A DNA stretch of 64,000 bases from Bacillota bacterium (GTDB lineage Bacteria; Bacillota; Sulfobacillia; JAJZYS01; JAJYTV01): NCBI GenBank assembly GCA_021799275.1, contig JAJZAT010000002.1, positions 65,293 to 129,292 of the forward strand, in the 5' to 3' direction. Below are positions 42,529-51,494 of this stretch, in pieces. A program made the position numbers and the translations under genes. A model generated the notes under the pieces. The model saw only the letters and a list, made by a program, of their open reading frames with translations, ran no database searches and was not told the DNA's origin. The stretch's first letter is position 1. Each line of letters starts with the position of its first letter.

Positions 42529-42749
42529 GACCTCGCGCGGAACGTCTTGCAGCAGGTCTCCTCGCATTTGCCGGCCGGTGTCTCGCCGACCTCCTCAAGA
42601 ATGGCCGAAAGCTGCTGCGTATCGACATGGTCCGGGTATTTGGCTCCCACCTGGTCGCTCGTCACGAGAATCTCGCGCGCGTCGCAGACATTGCCGCGCC
42701 CCCAGTAGTGGCAGTTCTCCACCGTGCAGCGCACCGTCACCTGATCCAA
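42525..42749 (-). CDS. DUF1540 small cysteine-rich protein
   Basis: 74 residues; TTG start seven bases after GGAGGG. Cys motif CTVENCHYWGRGNVCDAREILV is the DUF1540 signature; a second C-terminal cluster CEETCCKTF follows. The cysteines could bind a metal. DUF1540 proteins are common in spore-forming Firmicutes, of unknown role. Convergent with metX; the divergent upstream region carries a structured leader for the ROK gene. Confidence 0.85.
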   Translation of the reverse strand: MDQVTVRCTVENCHYWGRGNVCDAREILVTSDQVGAKYPDHVDTQQLSAILEEVGETPAGKCEETCCKTFRARS

Positions 42750-42981
42750 GCCGCATCCCTCCGCAAGTAGCTTGTCCCTGCGCGGGACAAGGTATAGCGG
42801 CAGGGATAGGCCGCAAGGACGCGAAGGCCTGGGATACAGCATGGCCACCCGACTCGCATCGCGCGTTCCTCCCCGACTCCCTCCCTCGCGGGAGACTCCA
42901 AGCCGAAAGGAGCGAAGCCTGGCTCGGGGAGGGCGGTCCCTGCCAGCACCCCAGGGGCGGGGATCTTGGCCAGGCGCACGC
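42750..42981 (+). promoter_or_regulatory. Structured leader upstream of the ROK kinase
   Basis: From about 42795 to 42855 the plus strand has GCGGC-8nt-GCCGC, then AAGGACGCGAAGGCC, GGGATACAGC and ATGGCCACC. GGGATA occurs twice and the end resembles the last part of the GEMM aptamer seen at 51495-51598 (CAGCCTGGCCACC). The 5' part lacks the GGCAAACC core. It may be a divergent c-di-GMP aptamer or another structured RNA. Further on, GAAAGGAGCG at 42906-42915 is a spare ribosome binding site-like stretch. No promoter was identified. Confidence 0.4.
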
Positions 42982-43881
42982 ATGGAATTCGCCATCGACG
43001 TGGGCGGCACGAAGATCGCCTACGCGCTTGTCGACAAGAACCGCATCCTCGCGAGTGATCGCGTGGAGACCCGCCAGGAACCGCCCGAGCAGCAGCTGCG
43101 GGAGGTCGGCCAGCGCCTGCGCGCCATGGCCAGGGACCAGAAGGCCAGCCCCAAGACGGTGGGCCTCTCCTTGCCCGGCCCGATCGCGCGCGACACCCTC
43201 CTGCAGGCGCCGAACCTGCCCAAAGGCTGGGTGGGCCAGCGTATCCAGGACTACGCCGCGATGCTTGAGCTGGATCTCCCTCTCTTCGCCCAACGCGACG
43301 CCCTGATGGGCGGCCTCGGCGAGTATGCGGCCGGAGCCGGTCGCGGCCTGCAGTCCTTCTTCTACATCACCCTGGGTACCGGCATCGGCGGCGGCCTGAT
43401 TCTCGACGGACAGCCCGTGCTCGGCGCCGACGGCGCCGCTGGCGAGGTGGGCCACTTCCAGGTCGAGCCGCGCGGGCCGGTCTGCGGCTGCGGCCGCCGC
43501 GGCTGCGTCGAGGCCATCGCCGCGGGCCGCGCCATCGAGCACGCCTACGAGATGCGCACGGGGCAGAAGCTGAGCGGCAAGGAGATCGCCGACCGGGCCC
43601 GTGCAGGCGACGCCGTGGCGCTTTCGGTGTACCGCCGGGCCGGACGCGCGCTCGGCGTCGCCTGCGCCGTGGTGGCCCAGGTGGCGAACCCGCATGCGGT
43701 GATCGCCGGCGGCTCGCTGGCGGAGAGCCTGGACCTCCTGCAGCCGTCGCTCCTGCAGAGCCTGCGCCAGCGTGCCTGGTCCGCGAACCTGCCCCTGCCG
43801 ATTCTTCCGGCGCAACTGGGCGGCCCGGCGCCGCTCATCGGCGCCGCCTACTGGGCCCGTCGCGGCCTCGGGCAAGCCTAG
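42982..43881 (+). CDS. ROK family sugar kinase (glucokinase-like)
   Basis: 299 residues. ATP-binding DVGGTKIAYALVD at the N-terminus, FYITLGTGIGGGLILDG, the substrate motif GEVGHFQVEPRGPVC and the zinc motif CGCGRRGCVE that defines ROK kinases. No DNA-binding domain, so it is a kinase and not a ROK repressor. Likely phosphorylates glucose or an N-acetylhexosamine. The ribosome binding site is weak. Its leader is structured and might control it. Confidence 0.9.
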   Translation: MEFAIDVGGTKIAYALVDKNRILASDRVETRQEPPEQQLREVGQRLRAMARDQKASPKTVGLSLPGPIARDTLLQAPNLPKGWVGQRIQDYAAMLELDLPLFAQRDALMGGLGEYAAGAGRGLQSFFYITLGTGIGGGLILDGQPVLGADGAAGEVGHFQVEPRGPVCGCGRRGCVEAIAAGRAIEHAYEMRTGQKLSGKEIADRARAGDAVALSVYRRAGRALGVACAVVAQVANPHAVIAGGSLAESLDLLQPSLLQSLRQRAWSANLPLPILPAQLGGPAPLIGAAYWARRGLGQA

Positions 43882-43915
43882 AGTCCCTGTCCGCCATCAG
43901 GGCCAGGACCCTCAG

Positions 43916-43943
43916 GCCGGCGCCGTCGCAACGCGGCGCCGGC
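43916..43943. terminator. Terminator between the ROK and S41 genes
   Basis: A 10-base-pair perfect GC-rich stem (43916-43925 and 43934-43943) with loop TCGCAACG, between two convergent stops. A short TTT follows on the plus strand. Confidence 0.65.
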
Positions 43944-43984
43944 TCGCGTTTCCCCGTCGCCGCACGGGCGACCTACTTGCGCCG

Positions 43985-45331
43985 TCAGGTCTTGACGCGC
44001 GGCGTCGCGAGATCCGAGAGCCAGTTCGCAACCGGGTCGACGCCCTGCTGGATGTCCCGGACCGTCACTGGCAGAGCGACTTCCGGTTCGAGGCTCGCCG
44101 CCTGTACGCCGTTGACCGGACGCAAGAACGTCGTGGAAACCTGATAGGCCACGCGCCGATCCGGTGTCACGAAGGTTTTCGCACCGACGAAGGCGCCCGT
44201 CGCCATGCCCGCCGGCTGACCGACGAGCTCCGCCTCGCCCCACTCGCTCAGCATTTCCGCCGTGTAGACGGCGGCGCTCATCGAGCCGCCGTCGATCAGG
44301 ACGTAGACCTTGCCGTGAAAGACCTCGGCCGGGCTCTGCGTCCGCACCGCGGCAGGCACGTCGGCCTGCATCGCGGGTCGCAGCGGCAGGTGCCTCAGCA
44401 GCGGATCGGCGATGGTCGCGTAGCCGCCCGGATTCTCTGCGAGGTCGATCACCACGTAGTAGACGCCCGCCGTGCGCACCGCCTGGAAGAACCTCTCGAC
44501 CGCCTTCCTGTAGCCGGCGGTGTCGAGGCTCGAGGTCAGCCAGAAGACGCCGTAGTCCGGCGTCAGGCGCCATGCGTAGAAGCGCTGTCCCTGCGGCTCC
44601 GCCATGCCCTGGGGAGCGAGATAGCGCGCGACGAAGGCGGAGCGTCCCTGGGTGTAGGCGTCGTCCGCGGCAAGGCTCTGCGGCACGAGAGGCACGGCGA
44701 GCGTGTAGCGCGTGCCGGATGGCCGCTCGAGCTCGAGACGCACCGTACCGCCCTGCACGAGACCGAACCAGCGCAGGGTGTTGCCGAGCGGCAGTTCCTC
44801 GCCGGCGAGCGTTTTGAGCCAGGGCAGATTGCCGGAGAAGTAGCGGCGCATGCGGCGAAGGAGGCCCCGCGCGCCCAGACCGCCTATGGAGATGACCCGG
44901 TCCCCCGTCTGGAGCGCGGCCGGGCTGCCGTCCACGCGGTACACCACGAGGCCGTCCGCGGCCCAGTAGAACCCAACCGGCAGCAGGTCCGGGTTCGAGT
45001 CGGGCAGCCAAAGCTCCGTCAGCACGGAATGCGGATCGCGCAGGCGGCGCAGCAGGAGGTCCTCGGTCTCAAGGAGGCCTGTGTACGTCACGGGAGCCCT
45101 GAGGCCGGCAGCCAGATGACGCGCGTAGGCAAGATAGCCCTGGCGCCGCGCCAGATTGCCGAGGCTGCCGGTGAATTCCGGATGTGTCACCGCCACCTGG
45201 GCGGCGGTGCTCAGGACGTCGCGCCTCGCCTGCGGCAGTGGAATCAGGTTCTCGCCCTGCTGGAACTCCGGCAGCACCGAAAGCGCCGCCGCGATGAGCA
45301 GCAATGCCGCAAGCCAGGCCCTAAAACGCAA
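43985..45331 (-). CDS. S41-like peptidase (C-terminal processing family)
   Basis: 448 residues from a TTG nine bases after GGGAG. A signal peptide (AWLAALLLIAAALSVLP) precedes a PDZ-like region (DRVISIGGLGARG, about 145-160) and the S41 core: DLAENPGG (variant of DxRxNxGG) and IDGGSMSAAVYTAE, where the Ser of SMS would be the nucleophile. The usual catalytic Lys is not obvious, so activity is uncertain. It should act outside the membrane on unfolded or tagged proteins. Confidence 0.78.
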   Translation of the reverse strand: MRFRAWLAALLLIAAALSVLPEFQQGENLIPLPQARRDVLSTAAQVAVTHPEFTGSLGNLARRQGYLAYARHLAAGLRAPVTYTGLLETEDLLLRRLRDPHSVLTELWLPDSNPDLLPVGFYWAADGLVVYRVDGSPAALQTGDRVISIGGLGARGLLRRMRRYFSGNLPWLKTLAGEELPLGNTLRWFGLVQGGTVRLELERPSGTRYTLAVPLVPQSLAADDAYTQGRSAFVARYLAPQGMAEPQGQRFYAWRLTPDYGVFWLTSSLDTAGYRKAVERFFQAVRTAGVYYVVIDLAENPGGYATIADPLLRHLPLRPAMQADVPAAVRTQSPAEVFHGKVYVLIDGGSMSAAVYTAEMLSEWGEAELVGQPAGMATGAFVGAKTFVTPDRRVAYQVSTTFLRPVNGVQAASLEPEVALPVTVRDIQQGVDPVANWLSDLATPRVKT

Positions 45332-45498
45332 ATCTCGTCACTCCCGGGCGAAGGCGAGGCACGATCCGACGGGAGTGTACGCGACGCAGCCAGTCCCTGC
45401 CAACGGCCGTTGGAGCCCAGTTCCGGGCGGAGCCGGTTTGGCGGCCGGGAGCGGCGGATCACGGGTCAAGGGCCGTGGACGCCGCGTCTATGCGGCGG

Positions 45499-46023
45499 TC
45501 AGTGCCCGAACTGTTCGACGGCGGCTTGCAAGGCGGGCGATTTCTCGGGCGTGACGATGAGATAGTAGAGCCCTCCGTGCCGGAAAAGGGCGAAGTCGCG
45601 TCGCACCCCGCGCAACGTGGCTCTGCCGGTCGCGACGCCGACGCCGCCGATGCTGGTCTTTCTGCCCGGGGTTCCGAGCGAGAGGGGCTGCTGGGATTCC
45701 GACACATCCACGAAGTCGTGCGGCATGCGACCATACAGCATCTCGACGAACGCGATCCCGCGCGCGCCTTCCGGGTGCACCACGGCGCCGCCGTAGGCGA
45801 GCCCGGCGACGCTCCTGGGCAGGCGCAGCCACGAGGCGGTCTGCGTGAGTTCCAACGTCTCGTTCGCCTTGAGAACATAGCCGACCGAGTAGAGGCTCCA
45901 GGCCCTGGAGATGGTCTGGTGCTGGTTGAGCCGGAGGAAGAGCAGCACGACGGCGGCGACGACGATGAGGCCGACGGTTGTCCAGCGCCCGCGTCGCATC
46001 CGGGTCCAGTCGTTCGACGTCAT
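45499..46023 (-). CDS. Uncharacterised membrane-anchored protein
   Basis: 174 residues; one membrane helix (VGLIVVAAVVLLFLRL, about 17-32) and a C-terminal extracytoplasmic domain with GVGVATGRATLRGVRRDFALF and LIVTPEKSPALQAAV. AAGGGGAA lies 11 bases before the ATG. It is divergent from the response regulator gene 122 bases away, so it may be part of the regulated set, which is inference. No family recognised. Confidence 0.6.
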   Translation of the reverse strand: MTSNDWTRMRRGRWTTVGLIVVAAVVLLFLRLNQHQTISRAWSLYSVGYVLKANETLELTQTASWLRLPRSVAGLAYGGAVVHPEGARGIAFVEMLYGRMPHDFVDVSESQQPLSLGTPGRKTSIGGVGVATGRATLRGVRRDFALFRHGGLYYLIVTPEKSPALQAAVEQFGH

Positions 46024-46145
46024 ATTGGTGGTATTCCCCTTCGCTGCCGAGATCGCCTGCCGCGCCGACGCAGGGAGTGCGAGCGTCCACCGCGAACCGT
46101 ACTTCGGGCTGCCTTAGCTCGGCGACCTACGGGAGTGACGAACAC

Positions 46146-46877
46146 ATGACGCAGGCAGAGCCGCATCTGCTCCTGATCGAGGACGACCCGGCCGTTTCGC
46201 GCCTCGTCGGCATCGAACTGCGCCACGCGGGCTTCGCGGTCGACCAGAAGGACACCGGCCGCGACGGCCTCGCCGAGGCGGCGCAGGGCTCGTACGACGC
46301 CGTCATCCTCGACCTCACCTTGCCCGATATCGACGGGCTTGAAGTATGCAGGGCTCTCAGGGCCCTGTCGGATATCCCGATCCTGATGCTCACCGCGCGC
46401 GGCAGCCTGCCCGAGCGTGTGGAGGGACTGGACGCCGGCGCCGACGACTACCTCGTGAAGCCGTTCGCGCCGGCGGAGCTGGTCGCCAGGCTGCGCGCCC
46501 TGCTGCGCCGCACGAACCATCAGGGCGAGCACGAGCGCACCCAGGCGGTCCTGGACGTCGGCGACCTCCACGTCGACACCCTGCGCTGGGAGGTCAGCTT
46601 CCAGGGACAGCCGCTCAACCTGACGCGACGCGAGTTCGAGCTTCTGCGCTGCCTTGCGCTGAACCAGGAGACCGTGCTCACGCGCGACATGCTGCTTGAA
46701 CGCGTGTGGGGCTTCCACTACGGCGGACAGAGCAACATCGTGGACGTCTACATCGGCTACCTGCGGCAGAAGCTGACCGCCGTGGGCGCGCCGAAGCTGA
46801 TCGAGACGGTGCGCGGCGTGGGCTACAGGCTGCGCGCCCAGGACGGCCAGGGCCTGTCCGAAGCCCAGGTCGAGTGA
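46146..46877 (+). CDS. OmpR/PhoB-type response regulator
   Basis: 243 residues. Receiver domain with acidic pocket EDD (12-14), phosphoacceptor Asp56 (VILDLTLPD), Thr in LMLTARG and Lys in LVKPF. Winged-helix DNA-binding domain from about 140 (LNLTRREFELLRCLALN, SNIVDVYIGYLRQKL, IETVRGVGYRL). Its TGA overlaps the GTG of the sensor kinase gene (GTGA). The target genes are unknown. Confidence 0.93.
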   Translation: MTQAEPHLLLIEDDPAVSRLVGIELRHAGFAVDQKDTGRDGLAEAAQGSYDAVILDLTLPDIDGLEVCRALRALSDIPILMLTARGSLPERVEGLDAGADDYLVKPFAPAELVARLRALLRRTNHQGEHERTQAVLDVGDLHVDTLRWEVSFQGQPLNLTRREFELLRCLALNQETVLTRDMLLERVWGFHYGGQSNIVDVYIGYLRQKLTAVGAPKLIETVRGVGYRLRAQDGQGLSEAQVE

Positions 46878-48232
46878 GCACCGAGGCCGCGCCCGCTACC
46901 TCCTACCGCGAGCAGCGTCTGGGCAGCCTGAGTCGGCGCCTTGCGACGCAGGCTGGCCTGGCCACCGCGGGCATGGTCATCGGCGCGACGTTGCTGGTCT
47001 CGATCTTCACCGCCGTCCACCAGTACACAAGCGTGATCTCCACCGCCAACAGCACGGCGCAGTTCGTGCTCGACACGCTGGGCCCCGGCGGACCGACCGG
47101 CACGACGCAGAAGACCGTCTTCGACGACCGCCTGCGCACCGATCCTCAGGTCTGGATCTACCGCAACGGGCAGGTCGTCCTGCAGTCCCCGAACACCGGC
47201 TCCAGCGTGCCGACCGGTTCGCGCAGCGGCACATCCCTGGGCGGGCCGTTTCCCTATGTCCGCGTCCAAGTGGCGCACCAGAATCTCGCCGTGGTCCTCG
47301 ACTATCCCCTGGCGCCGGCGTTGACGCTGATCGAGGACCTCATCCTCGGCGTGGCGACGATCGGACTCGCGGCCGCCATAGGCGGCGGCGCCTTCGGCTA
47401 TGTCGCGGCGCGTCGCATGCTGAGGCCAGTGCAGGCGTTGACGCAGGCCGCCATGGATCTCAGGCGGGCTCCCGCGGAGGCGCGCCTGCCGGAACTTTCG
47501 GACCCGCAGGACGAGATCGGCCGTCTCGGCCGGGTGCTCAACGACCTCATTTCCGACCTCGACCAGCAGCGTCAACGAGATCGCATGCTGCTCGCGGAGG
47601 CGGCGCACCAGTTGCGCACGCCGCTGCAGATCGTACAGGGCAATGCCGCGCTGCTTGCGGAGGGCACGCTGAGCCCAGCGGAGGCCCAGGAATCCTTGAG
47701 CGCGATGCAGCAGGCGCTGACCGGCATGACCACCTTGACCAACGACCTCCTTACGCTCGAGTCCGCACGCACGCGGCGGCCGGAGCCGCAACCGCTCGAA
47801 CTCGGGCCTTGGCTCGAGGGACTGTGCGAGGATGCGCAGGCCCTGGCGCCCGAGCTCGACGTGCGCGTCATGGCGCCATCCGCGCAGACGGTCGAGGTGG
47901 ACGCGCAGATCCTGACACGCGCCTACTGGGCCATCCTGGAGAACGCCCTTCACTACACGCCGGCGGGCGGCCGCGTCACCCTCGGCGCCTCGCTCCTGCC
48001 TGAAAGCGTCGAGGTCTACGTCCGGGATTCCGGGCCCGGTATCGACAAGGACGAGCTTCCCTTCGTCACGGAGCGCTTCTTCCGCGGACGCCAGGGCAAG
48101 GGCAAGCGCGGCACGGGTCTCGGGCTTCCGATCGCCAAGGCGCTCGCGGAGTCGCTCGACGCCGAGCTCGTGCTGCGCTCGGCCCCTGGCGCCGGCACGA
48201 CCGCGACGATCCGCCTGCCGCGCGAAGGCTGA
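46874..48232 (+). CDS. Sensor histidine kinase
   Basis: 452 residues: two membrane segments (about 28-50 and 150-180) flank a small outer sensor of about 100 residues, then HAMP-like region, DHp helix with phosphoacceptor His245 (AEAAHQLRTPLQ), and ATPase domain (ENALHYTPAGG, RDSGPGIDKDEL, GTGLGLPIAKALAE). It pairs with the response regulator it overlaps. The signal is unknown. Confidence 0.93.
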   Translation: MSTEAAPATSYREQRLGSLSRRLATQAGLATAGMVIGATLLVSIFTAVHQYTSVISTANSTAQFVLDTLGPGGPTGTTQKTVFDDRLRTDPQVWIYRNGQVVLQSPNTGSSVPTGSRSGTSLGGPFPYVRVQVAHQNLAVVLDYPLAPALTLIEDLILGVATIGLAAAIGGGAFGYVAARRMLRPVQALTQAAMDLRRAPAEARLPELSDPQDEIGRLGRVLNDLISDLDQQRQRDRMLLAEAAHQLRTPLQIVQGNAALLAEGTLSPAEAQESLSAMQQALTGMTTLTNDLLTLESARTRRPEPQPLELGPWLEGLCEDAQALAPELDVRVMAPSAQTVEVDAQILTRAYWAILENALHYTPAGGRVTLGASLLPESVEVYVRDSGPGIDKDELPFVTERFFRGRQGKGKRGTGLGLPIAKALAESLDAELVLRSAPGAGTTATIRLPREG

Positions 48233-48256
48233 CGCAAGCACCAGGCGCCCCGACGC

Positions 48257-49069
48257 TCAGACCGCGCTCTCCACCCCGAGCAGAGCGCGCAGCGTGCTGG
48301 GACTGGCCCCCGCCCGGCGCATCAGACGGCGCGCCGTGGCCCGCAGAGCCTGGGCGGACACCCGCCCGCCCAGGCGTGCCCGACGCGACGCCCGCTGGCA
48401 GACATACTGCACGCCGCGAGGCGAGAGGCGGTCGCCGCGCCTGTTGCACCAGAGCGGCCCGGGCCCCTGGCACGCGAGATGCCGGGCGAGCAGCTGTGCG
48501 GTCGCGAGCGAGACGGGAACGCTCCTCGCCCGGCCGCGCCGGCCGCGCACCGTGATGCGGCACTGCCCGACATCGACGTCGCGGCTTTCGAGTCGCACCA
48601 GTTCCGCGAGGCTGAGGCCATTGGCCAGCATCAGGACGAGCATGAGGGCGTCGCGCAAGGGCGTGCGGCTGTCCATGGCGGCAGCGCGGACCAAGGAACG
48701 TGCGCTGTGCAGATCGAGCGCCCGCACGCTGCGCCGGGTGCCGAGCGGGTAGCGGACGGCCGCGGCCGGGTTCGTGCCGAGACCCGCCTCCCGCCACGTG
48801 GTCGCGTAGAGGGCCCTCAGGGACGCGAGGCGCCGGGCCAGCGTCGCGGGCGCGTTGCGCCGAACCTCCTGCAGCTCTTGAAGGTACGCCTCGACGCCCA
48901 GCGCCGCGCAGTCCTCGAGCAGGATGTCTTCCGGGGCCAGATGCAGGCGCCTTGCGACAAACCTGCCGTAGAGCATGAGGTCCGCGCGGTACGCGGCGAT
49001 CGTTTGGCTGCCGCGGCCGTTTGCCGCAAGTCGCGCAAGGCACCGTTCGAGCGCGTCCAGGAACAACAT
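48257..49069 (-). CDS. Tyrosine recombinase (XerC/D) homolog lacking catalytic residues
   Basis: 270 residues. Residues 1-90 are a SAM-like core-binding domain (AYRADLMLYGRFVA, ATLARRLASLRALY) and the rest follows the catalytic fold. The expected first Arg (GLRxxEL) is Ser (GLSLAEL), the beta-hairpin Lys is Arg/absent (RRGRARSVPV), box II HxLRH reads AQALRA so only one Arg is kept, the next His is missing and the protein ends LRALLGVESAV before any tyrosine nucleophile. It therefore cannot recombine by the normal chemistry and may bind DNA only. The ATG lies in a hairpin (49066-49104) and it follows typA on the same strand. Confidence 0.75.
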   Translation of the reverse strand: MLFLDALERCLARLAANGRGSQTIAAYRADLMLYGRFVARRLHLAPEDILLEDCAALGVEAYLQELQEVRRNAPATLARRLASLRALYATTWREAGLGTNPAAAVRYPLGTRRSVRALDLHSARSLVRAAAMDSRTPLRDALMLVLMLANGLSLAELVRLESRDVDVGQCRITVRGRRGRARSVPVSLATAQLLARHLACQGPGPLWCNRRGDRLSPRGVQYVCQRASRRARLGGRVSAQALRATARRLMRRAGASPSTLRALLGVESAV

Positions 49070-49104
49070 AGGCTACCACCCCTCGAAGGGATTGTAGCCT
49101 ATGT
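49066..49104 (-). repeat. Long inverted repeat covering the recombinase-like start codon
   Basis: ACATAGGCTAC (49104-49094 on the minus strand) and GTAGCCTATGT (49076-49066) are exact reverse complements 17 bases apart; CCC and GGG inside add three more pairs. In RNA this makes a hairpin with the start codon in its 3' arm and the GAGGGGTGG ribosome binding site in the loop region. It lies 17 bases after the typA stop, so it could be typA's terminator, a translation lock, or a DNA-binding or recombination-like site. Confidence 0.7.
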
Positions 49105-49120
49105 GACCAGATATTGGAAG

Positions 49121-50992
49121 TTAGCCTTGGTTCTCCGCGGCCTTGTGCCTGGCCTTGACCTGCTTGTGGCGCTCCTCGGCGTCGAGCGTCGCCTTGCGCA
49201 GCCTGAGGTTCTGCGGCGTCACCTCGAGCAGCTCGTCGTCCGCCAGGAACTCGAGGGCGTCCTCGAGGCTCAGGATCCGCGCGGGCTGCAGGCGGATCGC
49301 CTCCTCGGCCGTCGCGTTGCGGACATTGGTCACATGCTTGCGTTTGCAGACGTTGAGGTCCAGGTCCTTCTCGCGGGTGTGCTCCCCCACCACCTGGCCG
49401 CGGTAGACCGACGTCTGCGGTGTAATGAAGAAGGCGCCGCGGTCTGCGAGCTGGTCGAGGGCGTAGGACGTGGCATCACCGGTCTCGGACGCGACGAGGC
49501 TCCCTCGGCTGCGCCGGGGCGGCGGCGCCCCCGCCGGGCCATAGCCCAGCAGCACGTGGTGCATCGTGCCGTAGCCCTTGGTGGAGGTGAGGAACTCTCC
49601 ACGGTAGCCGATCAGGCCGCGCGAAGGGATGCGGAACACGAGCCTGCGGCCCTCGCCCGCCATCGGAGTCATGTCGACGAGCTCGCCGCGACGCCTGCCG
49701 ACGCCTTCCATCACGGCGCCGACGTACGCCTCCGGCACGTCCACGACCAGCTCCTCGTAGGGCTCCTCGACGCCGTCGCCGGATCCTCGCAGGATGACCT
49801 CCGGGCGCGACACCGCGAGTTCGTAGCCCTCGCGCCGCATCGTCTCGATCAGGATCGAGAGGTGCAGCTCGCCGCGTCCGGCGACGACGAAGGCGTCCGG
49901 TGAATCCGTCTCCTCCACGCGAAGCGCGACGTTGCGCTCGAGCTCGCGCCAGAGTCGGTCCCGAAGATGGCGCGACGTGACGTAGCGCCCCTCCCGCCCG
50001 GAAAACGGCGAGTCGTTGACGCGGAAGGTCATGGTCAGGGTGGGCTCGTCGACGACCAGGCCCGGTAGCGCCTCCGGTTCGAGAGGGTCCGCGATCGTCT
50101 CGCCGACGAAGACATTCGAAAGGCCGCTGAGGGCCACGATCTGCCCCGCCTCCGCGCGTTCGACCGCCACACGCTCGAGCCCGCGGAAGACGAAGAGCTT
50201 CGCGATCTTGCCCTGAGACTGGCTCTGGTCGCGGTGCAACACGGTCACCGTCTGTCCGGGCTGCAGTTCACCGCGGTGGATGCGGCCAAGCGCGATGCGC
50301 CCCAGGTAGTCGTCGTAGTCGAGTGAGGAGACGAGCATCTGCAAGGGACCCGACATCGCGATCGGACCGGGCACCGCCTCCAGGATGGTCTCGAAGAGCG
50401 GCCTCAGGTCCTGGCCGGGAGCATGCGCGTCGAGCGACGCGGTCCCGGCTCGTCCGGAACCGTAGAGGACCGGGAACTCGAGCTGGTCCTCGCCGGCGCC
50501 GAGGGCTATGAACAGGTCGATGACGCCGTCCAAGGCCGCGGCGGGATCCGCCTCGGCGCGGTCGATCTTGTTGATGAAGACGATGGGACGCAGGTGCTGC
50601 TCGAGCGCCTTGCGCAGGACATAGCGCGTCTGGGGCATCGGCCCCTCGGCGGCATCCACGACGAGCAGCGCGCCGTCGACCATGCTGAGAATACGTTCGA
50701 CCTCGCCGCTGAAGTCGGCGTGCCCTGGGGTGTCCACGATGTTGATCGTGTGCTCCCGGTACACGACGGCGGTGTTCTTGGCCAGAATCGTGATGCCGCG
50801 CTCGCGCTCGAGCTCGTTGCGGTCCATGACACGTTCCGACACCTGCTGATTCTCACGGAAGACGCCGCTCTGGCGCAGCATGGCGTCGACCAAGGTCGTC
50901 TTGCCGTGGTCGACGTGCGCGATGATGGCGATGTTGCGGATGTCCGCGCGACGCTCTTGGCCGTCCGTGGACGCGAAACGCTGCAGGTTCAG
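49121..50992 (-). CDS. typA: Ribosome-associated GTPase BipA/TypA, probable CTG start
   Basis: 623 residues. GTPase motifs [15 protein letters not shown] (25-39), [21 protein letters not shown] and NKIDR; then domains 2, 3, the BipA-specific domain ([32 protein letters not shown]) and C-terminal TRQ-like region. It binds ribosomes and helps 50S assembly under stress or cold. No ATG, GTG or TTG lies between the AGGAGG at the front and the first motif; CTG seven bases after AGGAGG is the best start. The alternative is a long unsupported extension. Confidence 0.92.
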   Translation of the reverse strand: MNLQRFASTDGQERRADIRNIAIIAHVDHGKTTLVDAMLRQSGVFRENQQVSERVMDRNELERERGITILAKNTAVVYREHTINIVDTPGHADFSGEVERILSMVDGALLVVDAAEGPMPQTRYVLRKALEQHLRPIVFINKIDRAEADPAAALDGVIDLFIALGAGEDQLEFPVLYGSGRAGTASLDAHAPGQDLRPLFETILEAVPGPIAMSGPLQMLVSSLDYDDYLGRIALGRIHRGELQPGQTVTVLHRDQSQSQGKIAKLFVFRGLERVAVERAEAGQIVALSGLSNVFVGETIADPLEPEALPGLVVDEPTLTMTFRVNDSPFSGREGRYVTSRHLRDRLWRELERNVALRVEETDSPDAFVVAGRGELHLSILIETMRREGYELAVSRPEVILRGSGDGVEEPYEELVVDVPEAYVGAVMEGVGRRRGELVDMTPMAGEGRRLVFRIPSRGLIGYRGEFLTSTKGYGTMHHVLLGYGPAGAPPPRRSRGSLVASETGDATSYALDQLADRGAFFITPQTSVYRGQVVGEHTREKDLDLNVCKRKHVTNVRNATAEEAIRLQPARILSLEDALEFLADDELLEVTPQNLRLRKATLDAEERHKQVKARHKAAENQG

Positions 50993-51494
50993 AGAAGATC
51001 CTCCTATGCCGGACCCGGAAAAGTCAGCGGGCGGACCTTCCGGCCGCCTTGCCCACGCTAGTGTACCAATGCGCCGCAAGTCGTGCCACTGCTCGGTCAA
51101 GACGCGCCTGCGCGGACGACCGGAGAGGCCCGGACGGCCGGGCGCCCCGGGTCATGGGCCCGCAAGGTACAAGACGGTTACGTGCACGCGTGTGAAGTGG
51201 GCTTGAACGCCGCTACCGGCCGATCCGAGCGGCCTGGGCGGGGGCCGCGCAAGCTGTGCCCGCCCAGGATGGACGCCTCGCCCGCACGCTGAGGAGGGGC
51301 GATGCGCCCTGCCACAGCGCAGGCCCGCGGCATGAAACCTGAGTGCGCCGCTCTGTAACCACCCTGTGGGTACAGGCGATATGCAGTTGAAGACGCGGAT
51401 GCTAGCCTGGGATCGAGAGTCCCCGTGCACTGATCATTATGGACCCGCGGCGTTTGTTGCTAGGTAGAAGGAGGTGCGAGTTCCCTCCATCCAC
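50993..51494. other. Intergenic region between typA and the GEMM-controlled operon
   Basis: No convincing gene. A 10-base-pair hairpin (51233-51242 with 51259-51268) and a mini-frame at 51302-51358 (18 codons, AGGAGG four bases before ATG) are seen. TACACT on the minus strand near 51059 may be a typA -10. CATTAT at 51436-51441 is the best candidate -10 for the downstream riboswitch transcript but has no good -35. A stray AAGGAGGTG lies at 51467-51475. Confidence 0.35.

Noticed and set aside
48257-49069. Intact phage integrase marking a prophage or integrative element
   Set aside because: Catalytic residues are missing and no phage, att site or other mobile genes lie nearby; neighbours are core genes.
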